From positions 1 through 33,527 of the forward strand of contig CAYJNA010000013.1 of the NCBI GenBank assembly GCA_964371225.1: a stretch of DNA of 33,527 nt, read 5' to 3'. The translations under genes were made by a program, and so were the position numbers. Position 1 is the first letter of the stretch. Each line of letters starts with the position of its first letter. Of this stretch, positions 23,093 to 29,536 are shown one piece after another. This DNA comes from CAYJAD01 sp964371225 (GTDB lineage Bacteria > Desulfobacterota > Desulfovibrionia > Desulfovibrionales > Desulfovibrionaceae). The notes below the pieces were generated by a model. The model searched no databases. It worked only from the letters and a program-made list of their open reading frames with translations, and was not told where the DNA came from.

Positions 23093-24550
23093 TTAATTGG
23101 GTGGTAATACATCAAATTCTATAGTAATTTTTGCATTACTGTCTTCAGTATTTTCTAAATATATATGACCATTATGACTGGTAATAATACTTTTTACAAT
23201 GGCAAGCCCAAGGCCTGTGCCGGTATCCTTTGTGGTGAAAAAAGGATCGAACATATTTTCCATACTGTCTGGTGGAAAACCCGGACCCGAATCTACAAAG
23301 GTAATAATGATATGTTCAGCTTCTTTTTTGGCTCTAACATGTATGATTCCAGGGCCATCCATAGCTTGTTGTGCGTTGACAAGAATATTATAAAAAGCAC
23401 GATATAATAAATCTTTATCGCCTATAATAAATAAATCTGTATCTAATTCCAGCTCAACACTCACCTGACGTCGGTTAAAGTCTCCTTCTAGAAAAGCCAT
23501 AACTTCGTCAATAACACGCTTAATATCTATTTTGGTTTGTGAAACTTGTTTAGGACGAGCATAATCAAGAAAATCGCCAATGGTTTGGCTTAAGCGGCAA
23601 GATTCATCATAAATGGCGCCTAAAATCCGTTGTGATGCCACATCAGTATCTTTTTCTTTTTGTCTTTTTAGTAAAAACTCTGAACTGGATCGAATAATAC
23701 CGAGAGGATTACGTATTTCATGGGCAATACTGGCTATAACGCGTCCCATGCTTACAAGTTTTTCTTTGCTGTGTAATTCATCTTCCAAGGCTTTATTTTT
23801 TGCCACACGTGAAGCTAACACTCTTTCGCTACGGCGTATAAGATACATGAGCAAAATAAAAAGAATGACAGAGGAAAATAAACATGTGGCTACGATAAGG
23901 CCTTGAAAAGCTAATACTGAAGTGTAATCTTCGGTAATATCTTGACTTAATTCAAGCACACCCATGACATGATTGGATACATTGCCTTCAGGATCACGTA
24001 CTTGGCCGGTTAATGGGTATACAGAGCGTAATACCAAAGAACCCGGCTGTAAAGGAAGATGAAAAGGAGCCTGCCATAAGGGGAAGGTAGTGACTAATTC
24101 TGTTTTAGAGCTATTTCCCTTAAGAACATTATTTACTGTTTCTGGAGCAAGACCTGAACGACCCAAGTCTTCATTATCTGTTGAATACGCCACAATGCGG
24201 CTATAGTTATAGATACGAAAACGCTGAATGTTAAGCCCATGCATGACAGAGCGTACTATGGTATCTAACCTTTCATATTGCACAGGATTTTTTAAGGCAA
24301 TACGTCCATAAGCTAAGACAGTAGGAATAGTAAACCTTTGATAAATCTGGTGATTTAGATTTGTTCCTAATAAATCAGCAAACTCTTCTTGCTTGGTGAG
24401 TAAATTATTGCGCGCGCTATTGGCAATAAATATGGAAAGCACCAAAGAAGAACTTAAAATAAGTATGAAAAACAACCATGATAGTGTTCTTGCATAAGAT
24501 AAAGGCAAGTCACTTATTTCTTGCTTGTTTTGTTCTGCCTTTTGCTGCAT
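23093..24550 (-). CDS. membrane sensor histidine kinase
   Basis: 485 residues. Two membrane segments (about 24-46 and 215-240) enclose an extracytoplasmic sensor domain of about 165 residues, probably a Cache/PAS-like fold. A short coiled linker leads to the dimerisation domain with the H-box SIAHEIRNPLGII, then the ATPase domain with N-box FYNILVNAQQAM, G1 DSGPGF, F-box FDPFFTTK and G2 GTGLGLAIV. No clear HAMP domain is seen. It is the NtrB-class partner of the adjacent response regulator. Its ATG overlaps the pgi stop as TAATG, so translation is coupled to pgi. The signal it senses is not evident. Confidence 0.94.
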   Translation of the reverse strand: MQQKAEQNKQEISDLPLSYARTLSWLFFILILSSSLVLSIFIANSARNNLLTKQEEFADLLGTNLNHQIYQRFTIPTVLAYGRIALKNPVQYERLDTIVRSVMHGLNIQRFRIYNYSRIVAYSTDNEDLGRSGLAPETVNNVLKGNSSKTELVTTFPLWQAPFHLPLQPGSLVLRSVYPLTGQVRDPEGNVSNHVMGVLELSQDITEDYTSVLAFQGLIVATCLFSSVILFILLMYLIRRSERVLASRVAKNKALEDELHSKEKLVSMGRVIASIAHEIRNPLGIIRSSSEFLLKRQKEKDTDVASQRILGAIYDESCRLSQTIGDFLDYARPKQVSQTKIDIKRVIDEVMAFLEGDFNRRQVSVELELDTDLFIIGDKDLLYRAFYNILVNAQQAMDGPGIIHVRAKKEAEHIIITFVDSGPGFPPDSMENMFDPFFTTKDTGTGLGLAIVKSIITSHNGHIYLENTEDSNAKITIEFDVLPPN

Positions 24551-25884
24551 TAAAAAATTTGCCTTTCTTGAGTTAAAGAAACAAAATTTTCCAATTCATT
24601 TTGTTCTTGTTCATAGCCTTGGGCACCTAAGCGGGCATTGGCAAAGCGTTTACCCAATTCCACAGCGGGTTGATCTAGAGGATTGATTCCCATAAGCCAG
24701 CCGGTGAAAAGGGTGGTTATTTCCAATAATGTCATAAGAGAGCCGGCAGCTTCTGCGTGGGTATTGGCCATATTTATATGAAGGAGAGGGACAGTATGTT
24801 TGTGTAAAGACATACGCGTGCCTAGTGCTTCTGCATGTAAAAGTTCGCCAAAATGTTTATTTTCTAACCATTGCCAATCTTTTGGAAGCCCTTCTGGAAA
24901 ACGAGGCCCTTGCGGAATATCATCGCTGGTTAAAAAGATACAAGCTTTGTTACGCGGCCCATCAAGAAAAATTTGCTGTGTGGAGTGTTGATCTGTAACT
25001 CCTGTGGCAGCTATGGGCATACTGCCCTTCCCTTCTTTTCCAAGACTTTCTGCCCATAATTGTACAAACCATGAGCCAAAATGCGACCATGTGGGAATAT
25101 AGGAAAAGAAAATAAGCTCGTTATAATTGACGGCTTCCAAACCCATGGCCCAGATAGCCATAGTATAAGAAGGATGGATAGCTATATTTTCAGGATCTTG
25201 GAATAAAGGTTGCGCCACCTTGGTGGCACCTACAAGAAGTGCTTGCCAATCTATGCCTAAAAAAGCAGCAGGAAGAAGACCTACCGCAGAAAGAGCAGAA
25301 TAGCGACCACCTAAATAATTAGGCACTTCTAAGGAAATATAATTGTGTTTTTTCACTTCTTGACGCAAAAAACCTACTTCAGCATCTGTAATAAGAATCA
25401 TATGCTTGGCCCAATCTTCTCCTACTTGTGCTTTGAGCCATGCACATGTGAGAAAATATTGAGAAATGGTTTCTATGGTGCCACCAGATTTACTAATGCA
25501 AACCACGACAGTTTTTTTGGCTGGGAGCTTTTCAAGCCAGCTGTCAAAGGTTTTGGCGCATACATTATCAGCAATCCATAGACTGCGGCCTTGATGGTTA
25601 GGAGCATCTTGGCCTGGGGCAAAAGCCTTTTGCAAAGCACGGGCGCCCAATGCTGAGCCGCCGATACCCAGTAAAAGCATATGGTCAAATTGTTCACAAT
25701 GAGGCACAGCAATGGCCATGTCTTCTTCTAACTGCGCTTTATAATGTAAATTTATAAAGGGGAGTTTATCTATTTCATTTTCTAAACGTGCTGCAAAGGC
25801 AGCGGCGCAATGATATTTTCTTAAAGCTTCTTTTGTCAGACGGCCTGTGTAGGCATGGGACCAATTTATAGTATGTTCTTGCAT
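24550..25884 (-). CDS. pgi: glucose-6-phosphate isomerase
   Basis: Interconverts glucose-6-phosphate and fructose-6-phosphate. 444 residues from the ATG at 25884, a length typical of the shorter bacterial Pgi. Sugar-phosphate binding motifs: LLGIGGSALGARAL (about 70-83), VVCISKSGGTIETIS (about 125-139) and GGRYSALSAVGLLPAAFLGI (about 191-210). Also WSHFGSWFVQLWAESLGKEG (about 263-282), a Pgi signature stretch, and VELGKRFANARLG near the end. GAGGAA lies 8 bases before the ATG. A longer frame to 25899 overlaps the previous gene. It is embedded in an operon with a small cysteine protein upstream and a two-component system downstream. Confidence 0.95.
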   Translation of the reverse strand: MQEHTINWSHAYTGRLTKEALRKYHCAAAFAARLENEIDKLPFINLHYKAQLEEDMAIAVPHCEQFDHMLLLGIGGSALGARALQKAFAPGQDAPNHQGRSLWIADNVCAKTFDSWLEKLPAKKTVVVCISKSGGTIETISQYFLTCAWLKAQVGEDWAKHMILITDAEVGFLRQEVKKHNYISLEVPNYLGGRYSALSAVGLLPAAFLGIDWQALLVGATKVAQPLFQDPENIAIHPSYTMAIWAMGLEAVNYNELIFFSYIPTWSHFGSWFVQLWAESLGKEGKGSMPIAATGVTDQHSTQQIFLDGPRNKACIFLTSDDIPQGPRFPEGLPKDWQWLENKHFGELLHAEALGTRMSLHKHTVPLLHINMANTHAEAAGSLMTLLEITTLFTGWLMGINPLDQPAVELGKRFANARLGAQGYEQEQNELENFVSLTQERQIF

Positions 25885-25895
25885 GAAATTATTCC

Positions 25896-26288
25896 TCAAA
25901 AAAGACGTAATCTTTTCCCTTGAGCAAGCCGAGCTTTTACTCTTTTATAGGTTGTAGGATAAACCCCAAAACGTAAAGACCATAAAGGGCACGCATCTCT
26001 TGCTGTACATTGGCGTACATCTTTTCTGTCGCCAGCACATGAAAGACAATGTTTTCGTACCACACGCAAAGCCATTTTCTGTAAAAAAAACATTTTTTCA
26101 GGCGCGTCCAGCATGAGAAATGCTTGGGTATTTCCTCCGCAAGCTTCTGTTTCTGGGGTATTTTTCCCTAACCGCCAAGGCCATAAATGACATGTTTCGT
26201 CGCGGCATTGCAGTATCTCAGCAGTGGAATTTCCCTGACAATCTAAGCAGAAACGACGAACTTGGCGTAATACATCTGGACGAGCCAT
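25896..26288 (-). CDS. small protein with two tandem four-cysteine (zinc-finger-like) repeats
   Basis: 130 residues made of two similar units. Unit 1 (about 8-42) reads RRFCLDCQG, LQCRDETCHLWPWRLG. Unit 2 (about 76-112) reads RKHCLSCAG, RQCTARDACPLWSLRFG. Each has CxxCxG, then C-x4/5-C, then LW and RxG, a pattern that suggests one metal-binding finger per unit and an internal duplication. The spacer is hydrophobic and helical. I do not know a named function; nucleic-acid or protein binding is plausible. AAAGG lies 9 bases upstream of the ATG. It sits 12 bases after the ychJ-like gene and its stop is 11 bases before the pgi start. Confidence 0.8.
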   Translation of the reverse strand: MARPDVLRQVRRFCLDCQGNSTAEILQCRDETCHLWPWRLGKNTPETEACGGNTQAFLMLDAPEKMFFLQKMALRVVRKHCLSCAGDRKDVRQCTARDACPLWSLRFGVYPTTYKRVKARLAQGKRLRLF

Positions 26289-26300
26289 GCATCAATACCT

Positions 26301-26798
26301 TTATGCGCAACACTTTTTATATTTTTTACCACTGCCGCAGGGGCAAGGTTCATTACGTCCTACTTTTGGCTCAGGACGACGAAAACCTTCGGGACGATGG
26401 GAAATACCCTCTAAATAATAGATTTTTCCATCTTCTTCTTTAAAATAGCTTTTTTCTGATAAACTATAAACATTACCAGCTATTTCATATACAGCGGAAA
26501 AGGTGACAGTATCAAAAGTTCCTTCGCCTTCTGTGGCTGGTTCTTGTCCGCAATCTTTAATATGTAACTGATGCCAAGTAATACCCTGCATATTATCGGC
26601 AATATTAGAATCTTCCACTTCATCTCTATAAAGAGGGTGTGTCGTTTCTACTATATAATCAAAGCGATGCAAACTAAAAGCAGCAAAGCGTGAACGAACC
26701 ATGGTTTCTGCATTGGGCACAGGTGTACCATCATGGTAGGGTTTACAGCATTGTTCATATTCCACTGTGGAGCCACAAGGGCAAAAATTTTCTGACAT
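26301..26798 (-). CDS. YchJ/UPF0225-family protein with two SEC-C motifs
   Basis: 165 residues. An N-terminal SEC-C-like motif CPCGSTVEYEQCCKPYH (about 6-22) is followed by PNAETMVRSRFAAFSLHRFDYIVETTHP (typical of YchJ proteins), an NTF2-like middle domain, and a C-terminal SEC-C motif CPCGSGKKYKKCC at the very end. SEC-C motifs bind zinc and in SecA contact SecB and ribosomes. The cellular role of YchJ itself is not established. GGGAA lies 6 bases before the ATG. It is first in the run to pgi, the kinase and the regulator, and has its own promoter. Confidence 0.88.
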   Translation of the reverse strand: MSENFCPCGSTVEYEQCCKPYHDGTPVPNAETMVRSRFAAFSLHRFDYIVETTHPLYRDEVEDSNIADNMQGITWHQLHIKDCGQEPATEGEGTFDTVTFSAVYEIAGNVYSLSEKSYFKEEDGKIYYLEGISHRPEGFRRPEPKVGRNEPCPCGSGKKYKKCCA

Positions 26799-26829
26799 AA
26801 TATTTCCCGTAAAGTAAATTTCTTCCCGT

Positions 26830-26858
26830 ATTTTATGTTAAATACCCTCTTTTGGAAA
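26830..26858 (-). promoter_or_regulatory. sigma-70 type promoter of the ychJ-pgi-two-component operon
   Basis: Minus strand: TTTCCA (26853-26858), 17 bases, TAAAAT (26830-26835). Start near 26823, about 25 bases before the ychJ-like ATG. Confidence 0.5.
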
Positions 26859-27078
26859 GGATTTTTTTTGTCATTTAGCGCAAAGGTAACAGAAATAAAA
26901 TTTTTACGATGAAGTGTTTTTCAGCTTTGCTGGCAAAGTATTTTACCTTTATGGCATGATTAATGTTGCACTTATGCAACTAATTAAAGCTATTTACTAG
27001 GAAATAACAAATAAAGAGGATAAAATAAAAAATTTTCTTAGGAAATCAGTACAGTTTTTCATAAATAAAATGGGGTAA

Positions 27079-27107
27079 TTGTTCGATAATCACCAAATTA
27101 GTACAAT
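27079..27107 (+). promoter_or_regulatory. candidate promoter for the non-coding transcript
   Basis: TTGTTC (27079-27084), 17-base spacer, TACAAT (27102-27107). The -10 is good, the -35 weak. Transcription would begin near 27114. Confidence 0.35.
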
Positions 27108-27113
27108 AATTTA

Positions 27114-27299
27114 TACTCAAATGAAGTAGTTAACGTATACTGCATATTGAATAAAAAACAATTATTTAAATAGTTTAAATAAATATTTAAATAATAAAGT
27201 ATGTTGGAATGCTTATTGCTAAATAAAAAGTACCTTCCTTCCTTTTGCTTAAAGCCTCCTCTTAAGCGAAGCGACCCGCATAGTGTGGGTCGCTTTTTT
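27114..27299 (+). ncRNA. candidate small RNA ending in an intrinsic terminator
   Basis: A strong terminator at 27269-27299 has no protein gene to serve. Upstream on the same strand there is no credible open frame, only an AT-rich stretch and a plausible promoter. Just before the terminator, GCTTAA (27247-27252) and TTAAGC (27262-27267) form a hairpin whose loop AGCCTCCTC carries CCTCC, complementary to a Shine-Dalgarno sequence. The expected RNA is about 185 nt; the 5' end is uncertain. It does not resemble tmRNA, SRP RNA or RNase P RNA. Confidence 0.4.
27269..27299 (+). terminator. intrinsic terminator of the candidate small RNA
   Basis: AAGCGACCC (27269-27277) pairs with GGGTCGCTT (27287-27295), followed by an unbroken T-tract to 27299. 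On the minus strand no T-tract follows, so the direction is rightward. Confidence 0.88.
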
Positions 27300-27302
27300 G
27301 TG

Positions 27303-27550
27303 AAAAAGAAAACCTCGCGCTAGACTGATGGGTTCTTACTTAGAGACCTCTGCGCAATTCATTGCGTAAGGTCTCATGGAGCGTTAACGACAGTCACTTA
27401 GTGGATGCTTAGAAACATGTTTCCACTCATTTTTAAGAAAGGCACGCTCACTTCAAATAACGCCGTAAGCAAGTGACGGCGTATTTTCGTGGCGGCAAGC
27501 CATGCCAGAGGCATGTCTTGTGTAGCCGACAGCTGAAAAAAGTATTTCAT
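27303..27550. repeat. hairpin-rich, GC-richer element, possible dispersed repeat or structured RNA
   Basis: Several inverted repeats follow one another: GAGACCT/AGGTCTC (27343-27349 with 27369-27375), with CGCAA/TTGCG nested inside; GAAACATGTTTC near 27411-27422; ACGCCGT/ACGGCGT (about 27459-27482); and CATGCC/GGCATG (about 27500-27514). The composition differs from the AT-rich flanks. Only one copy is in the window, so repeat status cannot be shown here. Confidence 0.35.
27398..27550 (-). CDS. doubtful 50-residue open frame within the hairpin-rich element
   Basis: An ATG at 27550 opens 50 codons ending in TAA at 27398. The product begins MKYFFQLSATQDMPLAWLAA and ends KMSGNMFLSIH. No ribosome binding site is evident, and the frame runs through the hairpins, so it may be a by-product of the element. 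I do not recognise a family. Confidence 0.15.
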   Translation of the reverse strand: MKYFFQLSATQDMPLAWLAATKIRRHLLTALFEVSVPFLKMSGNMFLSIH

Positions 27551-27625
27551 ATGTCTAATTTTTAAGTTATAAATTCTATTTTTACTGATATTTAAGTAAT
27601 TTTTCTGTGTCGACTACTTATTACC

Positions 27626-27655
27626 TTGACAGTCTTTACTTCTATTGCGCATGAT
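27626..27655 (+). promoter_or_regulatory. candidate promoter of the ABC permease gene
   Basis: Perfect TTGACA (27626-27631), 18-base spacer, CATGAT (27650-27655, 4 of 6). The TTG is also the first codon of the longest frame, which favours starting the protein downstream at the ATG at 27662, in which case the leader is almost absent. Confidence 0.4.
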
Positions 27656-27661
27656 AGAGAC

Positions 27662-28441
27662 ATGAATGCCATAAAGAAATATAAAAATTTTATGCTCGTC
27701 ATTGCGCTAGGCATATTAATTTCCCTCTGGGGTGTGTATGCTGAAGAAGGCTTATATCACTGGCAATGGCGCAGAGCTTTAAATTTTATATTGCGTTATC
27801 GCTCTGGCGAATGGATTGTTGGGCCACTTTTACAAGGTTTATGGCTTACGGTGCAGATTGTAAGTGTCAGTTTTTTCTTAGCAATTTTTTGCGGTTTGAG
27901 CACAGCGTGTTTGCGTCATACCCCTTCTAAAGTGGGGCAAACTTTAGCCGCAGCCTATGTAGGTTTAATCCGCAACACTCCCCTACTTATCCAGCTTTTT
28001 GTCATGTATTTTGTTATTGCTCCCTTACTTTCTTTAAGCCCCTTTTGGGCAGCAGTATGGGCATTGGCCGCTTTTGAAGGCGCCTATATGGCAGAAATTT
28101 TTCGCGCGGGTATACATTCCATACCCAAGCAACAATGGGATGCTGCGTATTCATCTGGTTTTTCTTCCGTACAGATTTTTATGTACATTGTACTTCCTCA
28201 AGCTTTTCGGCGCATACTTCCCCCCCTTACAGGGCAAACAGTATCGCTGATAAAGGATTCTGCTTTAGTTTCTGCCATTGCTTTACCAGAGCTTACCATG
28301 CAAGCGCAGCTCGTTATTGCGGATACTTTTTTATCCTTAGAGCTCTGGATTTTAGTGGCTGCTCTTTATGTTATTTTGTCTTTAGCGGTGACCATACCTT
28401 CAACTTTGCTTGAAAGACATTATGCATGGCGTTGGTTATAA
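27662..28441 (+). CDS. amino-acid ABC transporter permease (HisM/GlnP family)
   Basis: Inner-membrane subunit of a polar amino-acid importer, 259 residues from the ATG at 27662. An N-terminal membrane segment (about 10-28) is followed by GLWLTVQIVSVSFFLAIFCGL, the opening of the permease domain, then YVGLIRNTPLLIQLFVMYFV (family signature), the EAA-like loop EGAYMAEIFRAGIHSIPKQQWDAAYSSG, and QAFRRILPPLTGQTVSLIKDSAL near the C-terminus. All of these are well conserved. No binding protein or ATPase gene is next to it in the window, so it must partner with subunits encoded elsewhere. The ribosome binding site is weak (GAGA close to the ATG). Confidence 0.9.
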   Translation: MNAIKKYKNFMLVIALGILISLWGVYAEEGLYHWQWRRALNFILRYRSGEWIVGPLLQGLWLTVQIVSVSFFLAIFCGLSTACLRHTPSKVGQTLAAAYVGLIRNTPLLIQLFVMYFVIAPLLSLSPFWAAVWALAAFEGAYMAEIFRAGIHSIPKQQWDAAYSSGFSSVQIFMYIVLPQAFRRILPPLTGQTVSLIKDSALVSAIALPELTMQAQLVIADTFLSLELWILVAALYVILSLAVTIPSTLLERHYAWRWL

Positions 28442-28602
28442 CTTGTTTAAAAAATATTTTGTATTTTAAGAGTAAAATGTAAATAAATACAATTTTATAT
28501 TTTAATAGTAATATATTATAGTTTAAATGACAGTATGGGATTATTTATGAAAGGTCTAAAGTTTTTGCTATGATTTCCGATGTAAATCTACGAGGGAATA
28601 TC
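28442..28602. other. AT-rich spacer with extended -10 promoter
   Basis: Very AT-rich, without an open frame. TGCTATGAT (28566-28574) reads as an extended -10 element, placing a start near 28581 and about 20 nt before the ATG at 28603. An upstream in-frame ATG at 28570 lies within this element and is therefore rejected. Confidence 0.4.
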
Positions 28603-29043
28603 ATGCAAACAAAAAGTCTTCATACACGCATCATGCTACAGCAATACGAGCTGCAACTTTTAACGGCTAGACGCCTTGCACGTCATCGCCGTCGTGAGCG
28701 TTTGGAAGAAGGCGAAGAACATGCCCACAAAGTTGACCCAAGTACAAGCCGTAAGCTTGTGGTGCAGCGTGTGGCACGTGAATTGTATGAAACGCTTATC
28801 TCCACAGGCACAGATAATCCTATGGTAGACACTATTGTTAAAAAACTCAGTGCTGCTTTAGGTACGCAAATTCTTTTTCAATATCCTACTCCTTCTCCTT
28901 TACAAGACGAACATTTACGTTTGTTGCGTGTGCCGGAAAAAGGCCAAAGTATTCCCATGCCTTTGAGTGATGAAGAAAATATGAAAGCTTTACATCTTCT
29001 TTGGAAAATAGTGCTTACTACGGTGGAAGAAAGTACCATTTAA
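28603..29043 (+). CDS. small charged helical protein next to flgM, function unknown
   Basis: 146 residues from the ATG at 28603, chosen for GAGGG about 7 bases upstream. The first half is strongly basic and helical (LLTARRLARHRRRERLEEGEE), followed by VVQRVARELYETLISTGTDNP and a C-terminal region with mixed helices and a hydrophobic end LHLLWKIVLTTVEES. There is no membrane segment, signal peptide or cysteine. It lies about 130 bases upstream of flgM on the same strand, which suggests, but does not prove, a role tied to flagellar control. I recall similar small genes beside flgM in Desulfovibrio, but cannot confirm it here. Confidence 0.75.
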   Translation: MQTKSLHTRIMLQQYELQLLTARRLARHRRRERLEEGEEHAHKVDPSTSRKLVVQRVARELYETLISTGTDNPMVDTIVKKLSAALGTQILFQYPTPSPLQDEHLRLLRVPEKGQSIPMPLSDEENMKALHLLWKIVLTTVEESTI

Positions 29044-29175
29044 AGGTATACTTATTGCATTAGCTATCATATGCGTTTTCATGTCAATTTTACGAATTAA
29101 TTATAAATGTACTGCCTTATACGATAAATACATTTTATAATACGGCAAATAAGGTCAGTTTTAAGGGGAGTAATT

Positions 29176-29499
29176 ATGCAAATTTATTCACAAATAAATT
29201 CATTGCAAGTATATAAGCAAAGTACGGATAAAAATTCTCAAGCACAGTCTTCGGGTACTATACAAAGTAAAAGCGGTGGTATTTCCTCAGGCTCCACGGC
29301 ACAATCTGACAGTATTACCTTATCTGCAGATGCCAAATTACTGGCAGAAGCGAGCCGCGTGGCCGCTTCTAGTGATGCTAGTCGTGCTTCCATGGTGGCT
29401 GGTTTACGTGAGCAAGTACAAAATGGTACTTATGTTATGGATGATGCAAGTATCGCTCAAGGTATCTTGCGCGAAGATGTAGCTTTATTTACTGCTTAG
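29176..29499 (+). CDS. flgM: anti-sigma-28 factor FlgM
   Basis: Negative regulator that holds the flagellar sigma factor FliA until the hook is complete and FlgM is exported. 107 residues. The N-terminal half is Ser/Gln/Gly-rich and looks disordered, as expected for FlgM. The C-terminal half has the family pattern DSITLSADAKLLAEASRVAA (about 46-65), then SMVAGLREQVQNGTYVMDDASIAQGILRED (about 73-102). AAGGGGAG (29163-29170) sits 5 bases before the ATG. It implies that the organism has a flagellar regulon, although no other flagellar gene is in the window. It converges on thiL with a 37-base gap and no clear terminator. Confidence 0.88.
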   Translation: MQIYSQINSLQVYKQSTDKNSQAQSSGTIQSKSGGISSGSTAQSDSITLSADAKLLAEASRVAASSDASRASMVAGLREQVQNGTYVMDDASIAQGILREDVALFTA

Positions 29500-29536
29500 C
29501 CTTATATTTAAAAATATTTTAATGAATTACGTAGTA

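Larger units (their letters stand above)
26799..27625. other. 827-base region without a confident gene
   Basis: Longest gene-free stretch in the window. From left to right it holds the ychJ promoter, two small inverted repeats (CTTTGC/GCAAAG at 26925-26938 and GTTGCA/TGCAAC at 26965-26980), a very AT-rich segment with three TTTAAAT copies (27165-27192), a promoter-to-terminator unit read as a candidate sRNA, and a GC-richer hairpin-rich element up to about 27550. No exact DnaA box is present. Confidence 0.7.

Noticed and set aside
26951..26972. Sigma-54 promoter-like sequence with TGGCAT and TTGC
   Set aside because: The GG and GC dinucleotides are 13 bases apart instead of 10, which sigma-54 does not accept.
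27165..27192. Three TTTAAAT repeats as a DNA-unwinding element of an origin
   Set aside because: No DnaA boxes are nearby and the sequence is simply very AT-rich; this could be reconsidered if GC skew points here.
27201..27323. A 40-codon rightward open frame starting ATGTTGGAATGC
   Set aside because: It runs through the terminator hairpin and has no ribosome binding site, so it is not a gene.
29104..29127. Sigma-28 type promoter upstream of flgM (TAAA and TACGATAA)
   Set aside because: The spacing is about 12 bases instead of 15 and the -10 has two mismatches; too weak to list.
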